DNA of 64,000 bases from NCBI GenBank assembly GCA_902363555.1, contig CABJAM010000001.1, positions 372,001-436,000 on the forward strand, given 5' to 3'. Shown here one piece after another: positions 24,202-31,989 of the stretch; position 1 is the first letter of the stretch; every line of letters starts with the position of its first letter. The notes below the pieces were generated by a model that was given only the letters and a program-made list of their open reading frames with translations, was not told the DNA's origin and did not search any database. Made by a program: the position numbers and the translations under genes. The DNA is from Lachnospiraceae bacterium. GTDB lineage: Bacteria > Bacillota > Clostridia > Lachnospirales > Lachnospiraceae.

Positions 24202-25254
24202 ATGAATGAAGCACAGCAATTAGAATATTTGATAAATATTTTGGAGGAGATCGTAAACATACCGAGCCCGTCGGGCTACACCGGACAGATTATGAATGTT
24301 TTAGCTGACCGGGTTAAAGAAATGGGTTATACCGTTGAAAATAACCGCAAAGGCGGCCTGATCATTACAGTTCCCGGAAAATCACCGGAAGTGCTGGGTA
24401 TCTGTGCCCATGCCGATACGCTGGGAGCCATGGTCCGCTCGGTAACGCCCCAGGGGTACTTAAAGTTTTTATCGGTGGGCGGATATATGATGCAGACCGT
24501 CGAAGGTGAATATTGCCGTATCCACTGCCGGAGCAATGGACAAACGTACACCGGAACGGTACTAACAACGATGCCGTCGGTCCATGTCTATAATGACTGC
24601 CGCAGCCAGGAGCGGGTTGTTGAAAATATGGAGGTGCGCATCGATGCACTTGTGAATAATGCCGGTGACGTGGAAAAGCTGGGCATCGGGGCCGGAGATT
24701 TTATCAGCTTTGCGCCCAGATTTGAGCATACGGACAGCGGTTTTATCAAATCCCGCCATCTGGATGATAAAGCCAGTGTGGCCGTACTTATGACGCTGCT
24801 GAAGGTGATGTCGGAGACGGGGCAGCAGCCGGAGCGCACTTTGAAGCTATTGATCACTAATTATGAGGAGATCGGCCACGGCGCCAGCTTTATCCCTCAC
24901 GATATTAAGGAGCTTCTGGCAGTGGATATGGGTGCTCTGGGTGAGGACCTGACCGGTGACGAGACAAAGGTTTCCATATGCGCCATGGATTCTTCCGGAC
25001 CTTACGATTACGACATGACCAACCGGCTCATCCGAATCGCAAAGGAGCGCAGTCTGGACTATGCTGTGGATGTTTTCCCACATTATGGCTCCGATGTCTC
25101 AGCCGCTTTAAGGGGCGGCAATAATATATGCGGGGCTCTGATCGGTCAGGGCGTCCATGCGTCCCATGGTATGGAGCGGACGCACGAAAAGGGTCTTTGG
25201 AACACACTGGAGCTTGTGAAGGGATTTGTTGGGATTGAAAGGATAAAGGAATGA
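24202..25254 (+). CDS. M42-family metallo-aminopeptidase / deblocking peptidase
   Basis: 350 residues; ATG 24202 follows GGGAG, and upstream in-frame codons from 24049 look non-coding. The binuclear-metal and catalytic motifs are in order: HAD (ICAHADTLG, His 70, Asp 72), HLDDKAS (bridging Asp), TNYEEIGHG (catalytic Glu pair), AVDMGA and HASHGMERTH near the C terminus. The protein is cytoplasmic and would form a dodecameric peptidase releasing N-terminal amino acids. Its stop overlaps the next gene (ATGA), so it is co-translated with the HAD hydrolase. Confidence 0.92.
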   Translation: MNEAQQLEYLINILEEIVNIPSPSGYTGQIMNVLADRVKEMGYTVENNRKGGLIITVPGKSPEVLGICAHADTLGAMVRSVTPQGYLKFLSVGGYMMQTVEGEYCRIHCRSNGQTYTGTVLTTMPSVHVYNDCRSQERVVENMEVRIDALVNNAGDVEKLGIGAGDFISFAPRFEHTDSGFIKSRHLDDKASVAVLMTLLKVMSETGQQPERTLKLLITNYEEIGHGASFIPHDIKELLAVDMGALGEDLTGDETKVSICAMDSSGPYDYDMTNRLIRIAKERSLDYAVDVFPHYGSDVSAALRGGNNICGALIGQGVHASHGMERTHEKGLWNTLELVKGFVGIERIKE

Positions 25255-25916
25255 TAAAAGCAGTCATTTTTGATATGGACGGTGTTCTCATTGACACCGA
25301 AAAGTATCTGGTAAAATACTGGGTTCAGGCCGGGCAGGAATTTGGTTTTGATATGCAGCGGGAACACGGCCTGCTGATCCGCAGCCTGGCCGGAAAATAC
25401 GCGGAGCCTCTGCTAAAGGAGCTGTTTGGCCCCGAATTTGATTATTACAAAGTGCGCCAGCGGCGCAAGGCGCTGATGGAAGCGCAGATCAACAAAACGG
25501 GGATCGAGAAGAAGCCTTTTGTGGATAAAACGCTGACGGCGCTGCGGGATATGGGGATAAAGGTGGCGGTGGCCACAGCGACGGACGAAGAACGGGCCGG
25601 GCGTTATCTGCGTCAGATCGGTATTTACGATATGTTTGACAAGGTGATCTGTGTCAATATGGTGGAAAATGGAAAGCCGCAGCCGGATATTTATCTGTAT
25701 GCCTGTGAACAGATCGGCGAAACGCCGGAAACGTGCGTAGCTGTGGAGGATTCGCCCAATGGCGTGCTGTCGGCAGTCCGCGCTGGTCTGCGCACGATCA
25801 TGGTGCCGGACCTGACACAGCCGGATTCAGACACAAAGAAAATCATTTATGCCAGCGCCGACCATCTGGGGCAGATTCCAGATATGATCGCCGAGATCAA
25901 TGCGGCTGAAAATTAG
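25251..25916 (+). CDS. HAD-superfamily hydrolase, beta-phosphoglucomutase-like
   Basis: 221 residues. Motif I DMDGVLIDTE at the N terminus with nucleophile and acid/base Asp, motif II Thr/Ser in VAVATATDEE, Lys and motif III in NGKPQPDIYLYACEQIG and VAVEDSPNGVLSA. A helical cap after motif I assigns it to the phosphoglucomutase/phosphatase subgroup. It overlaps the M42 peptidase gene by 4 bases. Substrate is probably a small phosphosugar; it cannot be named. Confidence 0.9.
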   Translation: MIKAVIFDMDGVLIDTEKYLVKYWVQAGQEFGFDMQREHGLLIRSLAGKYAEPLLKELFGPEFDYYKVRQRRKALMEAQINKTGIEKKPFVDKTLTALRDMGIKVAVATATDEERAGRYLRQIGIYDMFDKVICVNMVENGKPQPDIYLYACEQIGETPETCVAVEDSPNGVLSAVRAGLRTIMVPDLTQPDSDTKKIIYASADHLGQIPDMIAEINAAEN

Positions 25917-25978
25917 ATGTAAGATATGGACGGGAAAACCGAGTTGAAAACAGAGCGCACAAAGTTTTAAGACAAAAG

Positions 25979-26081
25979 AAAAAGGCAGCCACCGTACGGC
26001 TGCCTTTTCCCGGAGAAGGTATTTTTTGTTTCATATGGGGTGTAACAAAAAACTATATATATAATGTATTGGGGGGGGTTT
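25979..26081 (-). ncRNA. Predicted C-rich small RNA, copy 4
   Basis: TGAACA (26116-26121), 22 bases, TATAAT (26088-26093), eight-C run, ACACCCC loop in a TTTTTTGTT / AACAAAAAA stem, terminator GGCAGCC / GGCTGCC. It differs from copies 1-3 in the terminator loop and by an expanded TA repeat between the two hairpins. It lies 62 bases after the HAD gene and downstream of the DUF4157 gene on the same strand. Confidence 0.6.
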
Positions 26082-26200
26082 ACGATTATTATAATACCCA
26101 ATTTCAGGCGGAAAGTGTTCACAAAAATACATTTTTTCGCCTGATTTTTTTGTGCACTACGTGAAATCGATTCCATATGTTGTGAAATATGACAATAAAG

Positions 26201-27286
26201 TCAGGCTTTTGGCCTTGTTTCCCAATCGTAACCACCTGTACCCTTTAAAGCTTTATCACTTTTTACCCCATATGCCATTATTTTTAGTGTTGTTTGGTCT
26301 GAACGGCGGAAAGCAAGGGCTGTGTCGCCGGTAATGTGCTGATGCAATACTTTAAAGCCATCAATTTTGTAGCTTTGAGGTGTTCCATGGTAGTGGCGGG
26401 ATAAATTACCAATCGTACCCATAATATTCTCGTCAGCCTCACAAAACGCTTGTAATTCCGCGCTATGATAGTCGACATCCATGACGAAGGTCTGCTCATC
26501 AGCCGTATCTTCTTCGTTGTCATTTAGGCCGACACCATAATGTAATTTATTAATGGCATCGTCAATTTGATTAGTAATATAGTTCACATTTGCCGGAACG
26601 TTTAGGTACTCGTCCAAGGCTTTATATATACTTTGCACATTTGTATCTATTTCATCTCCATGACTAAAGGAATGGAATTGTATAGACTCGATTTTTTCTC
26701 GTGCAAATTGGTAGAAGATATCTATATAATTTGCTTTGGATATATAATTATCGCGAATATATTCCCCGATGGCGATATAGTCCATGGACCCAATGACTCT
26801 TTCCCGAAACATCGCCCGGACTCGAGCAGGCGAGAGGGTAATACGCTGTATTGTTTGGGATTCGTTAGGTTCAGGCGTATGAATTTTGTTTGACACCGGA
26901 GATACGTTACGGCTGAGCTGATCGGCTTCTCGTTCCAGCGCGCTATCGCTATTTAGGGGGGTACCATGGATACTTCCTGTAGCATTTACCATTCCCTGCT
27001 TTTGCTGTACAACATGGCCAAGCTCATGCTCCAGGTGTCTTTCTTCCCCGGGGGCGAGATATACATTATTTCCCTGGGCGTAAGCAAGCGCCTCCATTTT
27101 GGCAGGGGAATCTGAATTATAGTGAACCTTTACATCATCAAATGAAAAACCGGATGAATCTTCAAATCTTCTTTTTATGGATATTGGAATACCTGTATCT
27201 GAACTTTTACTTCTTTTATTTTGTGTTTTAGATGAATTTTCTAATAATGATTTTTCCGATACAATACCCTCCCCATTTTTAATCAA
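26201..27286 (-). CDS. DUF4157-domain protein, toxin-like
   Basis: 361 residues if the TTG at 27286 is the start; there is no good ribosome-binding site there (GGGGAGGG lies a few codons inside), so the start is uncertain. Residues about 33-130 form a DUF4157 domain with the zincin motif HELGH (87-91) and a downstream EREAD. The middle (130-260) is helical and unrecognised. The last about 70 residues (GDTALAFRRSDQ, LKIMAYGVKSDK, GGYDW) resemble the strand pattern of RelE/barnase-like RNase toxins, which is only an inference. DUF4157 proteins are often effectors of extracellular contractile injection systems or polymorphic toxins. Neither an injection system nor an obvious immunity gene is adjacent. 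Confidence 0.7.
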   Translation of the reverse strand: MIKNGEGIVSEKSLLENSSKTQNKRSKSSDTGIPISIKRRFEDSSGFSFDDVKVHYNSDSPAKMEALAYAQGNNVYLAPGEERHLEHELGHVVQQKQGMVNATGSIHGTPLNSDSALEREADQLSRNVSPVSNKIHTPEPNESQTIQRITLSPARVRAMFRERVIGSMDYIAIGEYIRDNYISKANYIDIFYQFAREKIESIQFHSFSHGDEIDTNVQSIYKALDEYLNVPANVNYITNQIDDAINKLHYGVGLNDNEEDTADEQTFVMDVDYHSAELQAFCEADENIMGTIGNLSRHYHGTPQSYKIDGFKVLHQHITGDTALAFRRSDQTTLKIMAYGVKSDKALKGTGGYDWETRPKA

Positions 27287-27349
27287 TATCTTATTATCTA
27301 TGATAATATAAAAGGTCCATATTTACAATAGAGAGCGTAAAGTTTGCGA

Positions 27350-27379
27350 TGTAACAGTTCAGCCACCTGAACTGTTACA
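27350..27379. repeat. Perfect inverted repeat TGTAACAGTTCAG / CTGAACTGTTACA
   Basis: Thirteen-base perfect arms (27350-27362, 27367-27379) with a CCAC loop, in the 288-base gap between the divergent DUF4157 and symporter genes. No T-run follows on either strand, so it is not a standard terminator; it is the best copy of a dispersed palindrome family in this window. Confidence 0.8.
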
Positions 27380-27574
27380 TCCCGCGACAAATATCGCATC
27401 AGAAATCGCACCAGAAAACGCGTCCGCATATTGATTTCCAACGTCCAACATGTTAAAATAGACTCTAACAGTTTAAAGCGTAACGCTTTTAATTACTAAA
27501 GCTCCGGCCGATATAAATATAATACAGCGGGGATATTTCGGCCGGAACAAAATACTCGGAGGGAGAATTTAACA

Positions 27575-29029
27575 ATGGACAAAAACACAATTATTGTCAT
27601 TATCTGTGTCCTCTACTTCTGTACAATGGTAGGCACAGGTATTTTTGCGTCAAGGAAGAATAAAAAGACCTCGGACTTTTTAGTGGCCGGACGCAAGCTG
27701 AATGTATTTATGACGGCCATCACACTGGCGGCCGTGCAGATCGGCGTGGGCATCGTGCTCAGCAGCGCCACCAATGGCTACAACATGGGCGTATGGCCCG
27801 GGATCTATTACTCCATCGGCTGCGGCGGCGGACTCATACTGGCCGGGCTTTTGACAACGAAAAAGCTGCGGGAGCAGGAAGGCTATGTGCCGCTGGATTA
27901 CTTTGCGGAGCGGTACGGTGACAGCAAGGGCGTGCGTTTATGGGCGTGGATCAGTAATGTGCCAAGTCTGCTCGGTATTTTCATTGCTCAGCTTTTAGCC
28001 TGCGGCGGTATATTGGCCGGCTTTGGAATCCCGTTTAAATGGGGCGTGGTCCTCACGGCCGTAGTTATCCTTGTTTACTGTACCGTGGGCGGTATGTGGG
28101 GCGTGGTCCTCACCGACGTGATACAGACCGGCGTTATCGTTATCGGTATCCCCATTTTATTTATCGCGGTCATCTATCGGTTTATCAATGGCGGCGGAAG
28201 TCTGGCGTCCATCTATGCAACACCGTTTATACCGGTCGGAATGGGCACGAAGTTTATCTACCTTGTGCTGCCGTTTTTCCTGTCGATTTCCGTATCCTAT
28301 GACGCTTATTCCAGGATACAGTCAGCAAAGGACGCGAAAACCGCCCGCCTTGGCTGCATCATTGGCGGCGTGCTTGTAATCATCGTGGGAACGCTCTGCT
28401 CATCCATCGGAGCGGCTGCTGTGAGCCTGTTCCCGGGTGTGACCGATGGTATTTTCACTGTGGCCGCCACAGGCGTGCTGCCACCGGTGCTGGCCGGAAT
28501 TGTTATCGCCGCGATATTGTCGGCGGCCATGTCCAGTGCCAACTGCGTGATCCTCTCCATGGGCGCGTCATTTTCAAGAGACTTTTATAATAAGTTCCTT
28601 CACCCGGAGGTGGACAATCTGGATGAGCTGCCAAAATCCAAGAAGATTTCCCAGGCGGCCGTGTTCTTTGGAAGTATTGTCGGTATTATATTTGCATTTA
28701 ATATGACGGATATTCTGGATGCCATGATCATTTTCAACTATCCATATATGGGCAGTCTGCTGATCCCGCTGCTGGGCGGCCTGCTCTGGAAGGGCGCTAC
28801 GAGAAAAGGGGCCTTTGCAGCCGCTTTCACAGGTGGTATTATTGGTGTGGGAGCTTTTCTGTGCGGCATTCCCGGTCCGCTCAACGGGCTGATGAATACC
28901 GATCTTGCGCTGATGTTTGCTTATCTCGTTTCGGCGGTGACGCTGATCGTTGTCAGCACAGCGGATAAAGAAGGCCAGAAAGCCAACGCGGAGCGCCTGA
29001 TGCGTCAAAAAGCTCTGAAAAACAGTTAG
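27575..29029 (+). CDS. Sodium:solute symporter (SSS family)
   Basis: 484 residues, about 13 membrane helices, preceded by GGAGGGAG. The N-terminal part has the family pattern ASRKNKKTSDFLVAGRKLN after helix 1, followed by LAAVQIGVG and a helix with CGGGLILAG; helix 8 region LPFFLSISVSYDAYSR matches the conserved sodium-site stretch. It imports an organic solute with sodium. Position 34 bases upstream of a flavoprotein reductase suggests that it brings in that enzyme's substrate, perhaps an organic acid. Substrate not determinable. Confidence 0.9.
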   Translation: MDKNTIIVIICVLYFCTMVGTGIFASRKNKKTSDFLVAGRKLNVFMTAITLAAVQIGVGIVLSSATNGYNMGVWPGIYYSIGCGGGLILAGLLTTKKLREQEGYVPLDYFAERYGDSKGVRLWAWISNVPSLLGIFIAQLLACGGILAGFGIPFKWGVVLTAVVILVYCTVGGMWGVVLTDVIQTGVIVIGIPILFIAVIYRFINGGGSLASIYATPFIPVGMGTKFIYLVLPFFLSISVSYDAYSRIQSAKDAKTARLGCIIGGVLVIIVGTLCSSIGAAAVSLFPGVTDGIFTVAATGVLPPVLAGIVIAAILSAAMSSANCVILSMGASFSRDFYNKFLHPEVDNLDELPKSKKISQAAVFFGSIVGIIFAFNMTDILDAMIIFNYPYMGSLLIPLLGGLLWKGATRKGAFAAAFTGGIIGVGAFLCGIPGPLNGLMNTDLALMFAYLVSAVTLIVVSTADKEGQKANAERLMRQKALKNS

Positions 29030-29063
29030 AACAGAGGTTTATTATTAGAATAGAGGTTATTAA

Positions 29064-30998
29064 ATGAGTACATATGCATGGCCATATAAAAATGAAATGT
29101 TGGAGGAGGAGCGCGTTGATTGTGACGTCCTTGTCCTGGGCGGCGGTCTGGCCGGCTGTTATGCGGCGATTGCGGCAGCCCGCCGGGGCCAGTCGGTCGT
29201 TGTAGTGGAAAAGGGCGCGACGACCCGCAGCGGCGCCGCCGGAAGCGGCTTTGACCACTGGGAATCCGCCTGCACGAATCCGTGCTCTCAGGTGACTCCG
29301 GAGGAGATCGCCTGGGCCTATGTGCGGGAGCAGGATTATTACAGCAATGGTATCGCCCACTATATCGAGTGCCGGGAGGGCTACGACCGGATGCTGGATA
29401 TGGAAAGCTTCGGCGGAAAGATCCGGGATACGGAGGGTGAATTTATCGGTGCGGATTTTCGGGATGAAGAAACGGGCCTGATGTTTGCCTATGATTATAA
29501 AAATAAATTCACGCTGCGTGTATGGGGCTCCACCTTCAAGCCGGCGCTGCACCGGGAGCTGCAGCGTCTGGGGGTGAAGATTTATGACCGCACCGAGGCC
29601 ACCGCGCTGCTGACTGTTATGGAAAACGGTAAAAAGCGTGGCATTGGCGCTCTCGGTATGAATGTTCATACCGGAAAGTTTATGGTCTTTCGGGCAAAGT
29701 CTACGATTATGACCATGTCCCGGCCAGCCCGTGTCTGGCTGTTTAATCCGGACCTGGTGGGGCTGTGTGAATTTCGGCCGACTCAGAGTATCGGCAGCGG
29801 ACACGCCATGGGCTACCGTGCCGGTATGGAATTTACGATGATGGAAAAGTCTGTCAAGGGCGAGTTTTCGGCTGCCGGCCGCAGCTTTCCGCCCTACGGT
29901 ACCGGAAATAATCACAATACGTGGTATGCGGCCACAATGGTTGACGCCCGGGGCGTGGAAATCCCTTATGTTGACCGGGATGGCCGGGAGCTGAAAACCG
30001 TGGCCGAGCGGTATTATCCGGCGCCGGGGCAGAAGTTTTTCCTCAAGGGCGGCGTGATTGACGAGCCTAAATACGAGTACCGCGGTCCGGAAACCGTGGA
30101 TTTTGAAACGCTGATGGAACGGGGCTATCAACTGCCATTTTATGCCGATTTAAGCAAAATGCCCGAGCTGGAGCGCAAGGTGATCTGGGGCATGATGGTG
30201 GGTGAGGAAGGTAAGACGAAAATCCCCATTTTGGAAAATTATAACGCCCGGGGCTTTGACCCGGAAGAACACCTGCTTCAAAGCTACGGAACCGGCTGGC
30301 AGTCCGCGGCGTTTCTGGCCCAGGAACGGCAGCTTTTCGGGGCTCCCGGCGGGATTATTACGGACTGGGATCTGAAAACGAATATCGACGGCATCTATGC
30401 GGCCGGCGATCAGCTCTATGCATCGGATTGCTGCGGTTTTGCCGCGGCCACGGGCTACTATGCCGGGCGCAAGGCGGCTGCCTATGCTAAAACCGTGGAG
30501 CTGGGGGCGGTTTCCCAGGAGGATGTGGACCGGGAAAAGGCGCGGCTTTATGCCCCGCTGTATGTGGAAAACGGAATGGATTGGCGGGAGCTGAATATGG
30601 CCATCGCCAAGGCCATGCAGAACTATTGCGGAGGGATTAAATGCAGGGATCTGCTGGAGGAGGGCCTTTCCCTTCTGGAGTCCTACGAAAGGGATGCGGT
30701 GCCGGCCCTGTCCTGCGCCAATCCTCACGAGCTTATGCGGGCCCATGAGGTCATGGATATTCTTGAAGTATGTAAGCTGATCATCAATGCCTGTCTTTTA
30801 AGAGAATCCAGCTCACGGCCCTTATGCTTTGAGCGCAGCGATTTCCCGGAGACAGACCCAAAAAAGGATAACCATTTTATAACGATCCGTCAGGAAAATG
30901 GAAAGATTATTAAGGGTGAGGTTCCCCACGATTATTATGGGGATTTAAAGACCGAATACGAAAAACGTAATCAGGATTATATCGGAGGTGAGCGTTGA
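29064..30998 (+). CDS. FAD-dependent reductase, fumarate reductase / AprA-like flavoprotein
   Basis: 644 residues. An N-terminal dinucleotide-binding motif VLGGGLAGCYAAIAAARRG, then VVEKG and a TTRSGAAGSGFDHW segment resembling the flavin-binding loop of succinate dehydrogenase, fumarate reductase and adenylylsulfate reductase flavoproteins; the second FAD motif IYAAGDQLYASDCCGFAAATGYYAGRKAA is present near residues 450-480. No signal peptide, so cytoplasmic. The next gene, overlapping by one base, supplies a two-cluster ferredoxin, an arrangement like AprAB. It probably reduces an unsaturated or oxidised organic acid imported by the upstream symporter; true substrate unknown. Confidence 0.85.
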   Translation: MSTYAWPYKNEMLEEERVDCDVLVLGGGLAGCYAAIAAARRGQSVVVVEKGATTRSGAAGSGFDHWESACTNPCSQVTPEEIAWAYVREQDYYSNGIAHYIECREGYDRMLDMESFGGKIRDTEGEFIGADFRDEETGLMFAYDYKNKFTLRVWGSTFKPALHRELQRLGVKIYDRTEATALLTVMENGKKRGIGALGMNVHTGKFMVFRAKSTIMTMSRPARVWLFNPDLVGLCEFRPTQSIGSGHAMGYRAGMEFTMMEKSVKGEFSAAGRSFPPYGTGNNHNTWYAATMVDARGVEIPYVDRDGRELKTVAERYYPAPGQKFFLKGGVIDEPKYEYRGPETVDFETLMERGYQLPFYADLSKMPELERKVIWGMMVGEEGKTKIPILENYNARGFDPEEHLLQSYGTGWQSAAFLAQERQLFGAPGGIITDWDLKTNIDGIYAAGDQLYASDCCGFAAATGYYAGRKAAAYAKTVELGAVSQEDVDREKARLYAPLYVENGMDWRELNMAIAKAMQNYCGGIKCRDLLEEGLSLLESYERDAVPALSCANPHELMRAHEVMDILEVCKLIINACLLRESSSRPLCFERSDFPETDPKKDNHFITIRQENGKIIKGEVPHDYYGDLKTEYEKRNQDYIGGER

Positions 30999-31915
30999 TG
31001 GAAAAGTTAGATTTTACGGCTTCTGTCCTGCCGTGCAGCGCCCGCCCGCTGATTTTTGATGAAAATAAATGCATTGGCTGCAACCGCTGCGCCGCAGTCT
31101 GCCAGGTGGATATCCTCATCCCCAATCCGGTAAAGGGCAGACCGCCGGTAGTTTTATATCCCGGTGAATGCTATTACTGCGGAAGCTGCGTCATGGAATG
31201 TCCAAGCAAGGGCGCGCTGCGTCTGGAGCATCCGCTGATGAACCAGGCCAAGTTTGTGCCTTTAAAGGAAAGCCGGAGAACTCTGCGTGAAGAAGCGCCC
31301 CCGGATTACGAGACTGTGGAGCGCATCACCCGGGAAGCCTTTTGGAATAAGCATGAACCGGGCTGCTGTGAGCATTATCTGGTCCACCAGATGCGGGCGC
31401 ATAAGGATTTTGTTCGCGAGCTGGATACGGTAGCGCTGGACAATGAAACGATTGCGGGAAATATAATGTATACCCGGGCTAAAATTGCCGGAGATGACGG
31501 TAGGGATTACGAGGTTTTGTGCTTTGGCCCGCTGACGGTGCTCCCCGGTTACCAGAATAAAGGCATCGGCCGGATGCTGGTGGAATATACGAAGGAAAAG
31601 GCGGCGGCCATGGGCTTCCGGGCCATACTGATCTGCGGCGATCCCTGCTATTACAGCCGGTTAGGCTTTGTTCCCGCCGAAAATTTTGGCATTGGCAATG
31701 ACCAGGATATGTATGCCGATGCATTGCAGGCGCTGGAGCTTTACGACGGCGCTCTTTGCGGGTGCGCCGGCCGGTTTGTGGAGTCGGAGGTTTTTGATAT
31801 GGATATGTCCGGATTTGAAGCCTATGACAGCCATTTCCCTCAAAAAGATAAAAAGACCGGACTGCCGTCGCAGAAACGGTTTCTGGAGGTTGCGGGAAGC
31901 CGCAGACCGAGATAA
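30998..31915 (+). CDS. Fusion of a 2[4Fe-4S] ferredoxin and a GNAT acetyltransferase
   Basis: ATG 30998 is used: it overlaps the preceding stop (TGATG) and lies 7 bases after GGAGGTG; a TTG at 30995 is less likely. Residues about 20-75 hold two cluster motifs, CIGCNRCAAVC and CYYCGSCVMECP. After a linker, from about residue 98 the protein is a YhbS-type N-acetyltransferase (YETVERITREAFW, acetyl-CoA loop PGYQNKGIGRMLVEY, ILICGDPCYYSRLGF). The frame is continuous with no sign of a lost stop. The ferredoxin part fits as electron partner for the upstream flavoprotein; why it should be joined to an acetyltransferase is unclear. Confidence 0.88.
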   Translation: MEKLDFTASVLPCSARPLIFDENKCIGCNRCAAVCQVDILIPNPVKGRPPVVLYPGECYYCGSCVMECPSKGALRLEHPLMNQAKFVPLKESRRTLREEAPPDYETVERITREAFWNKHEPGCCEHYLVHQMRAHKDFVRELDTVALDNETIAGNIMYTRAKIAGDDGRDYEVLCFGPLTVLPGYQNKGIGRMLVEYTKEKAAAMGFRAILICGDPCYYSRLGFVPAENFGIGNDQDMYADALQALELYDGALCGCAGRFVESEVFDMDMSGFEAYDSHFPQKDKKTGLPSQKRFLEVAGSRRPR

Positions 31916-31920
31916 AATTA

Positions 31921-31964
31921 AAAAATGCGGTTTAACGTATTTCTGACGTTAAGCCGCATTTTTT
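31921..31964. terminator. Bidirectional terminator between convergent genes
   Basis: AAAATGCGGTTTAACG pairs with CGTTAAGCCGCATTTT (one G-T pair) over a short loop, with T-runs on both strands. Confidence 0.85.
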
Positions 31965-31989
31965 ATGTGCTCAAAGCGGAGCTGGTATT

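Noticed and set aside
23155..26126. CRISPR-like array
   Set aside because: Only four copies, units of about 145 bp, spacers of unequal length (100 bp to 2 kb, one containing genes) and no cas genes. The units have promoter and terminator structure instead.
28953..30131. Minus-strand open frame of 392 codons across the flavoprotein gene
   Set aside because: The plus strand has the FAD motifs and a proper start; the minus-strand frame has none.
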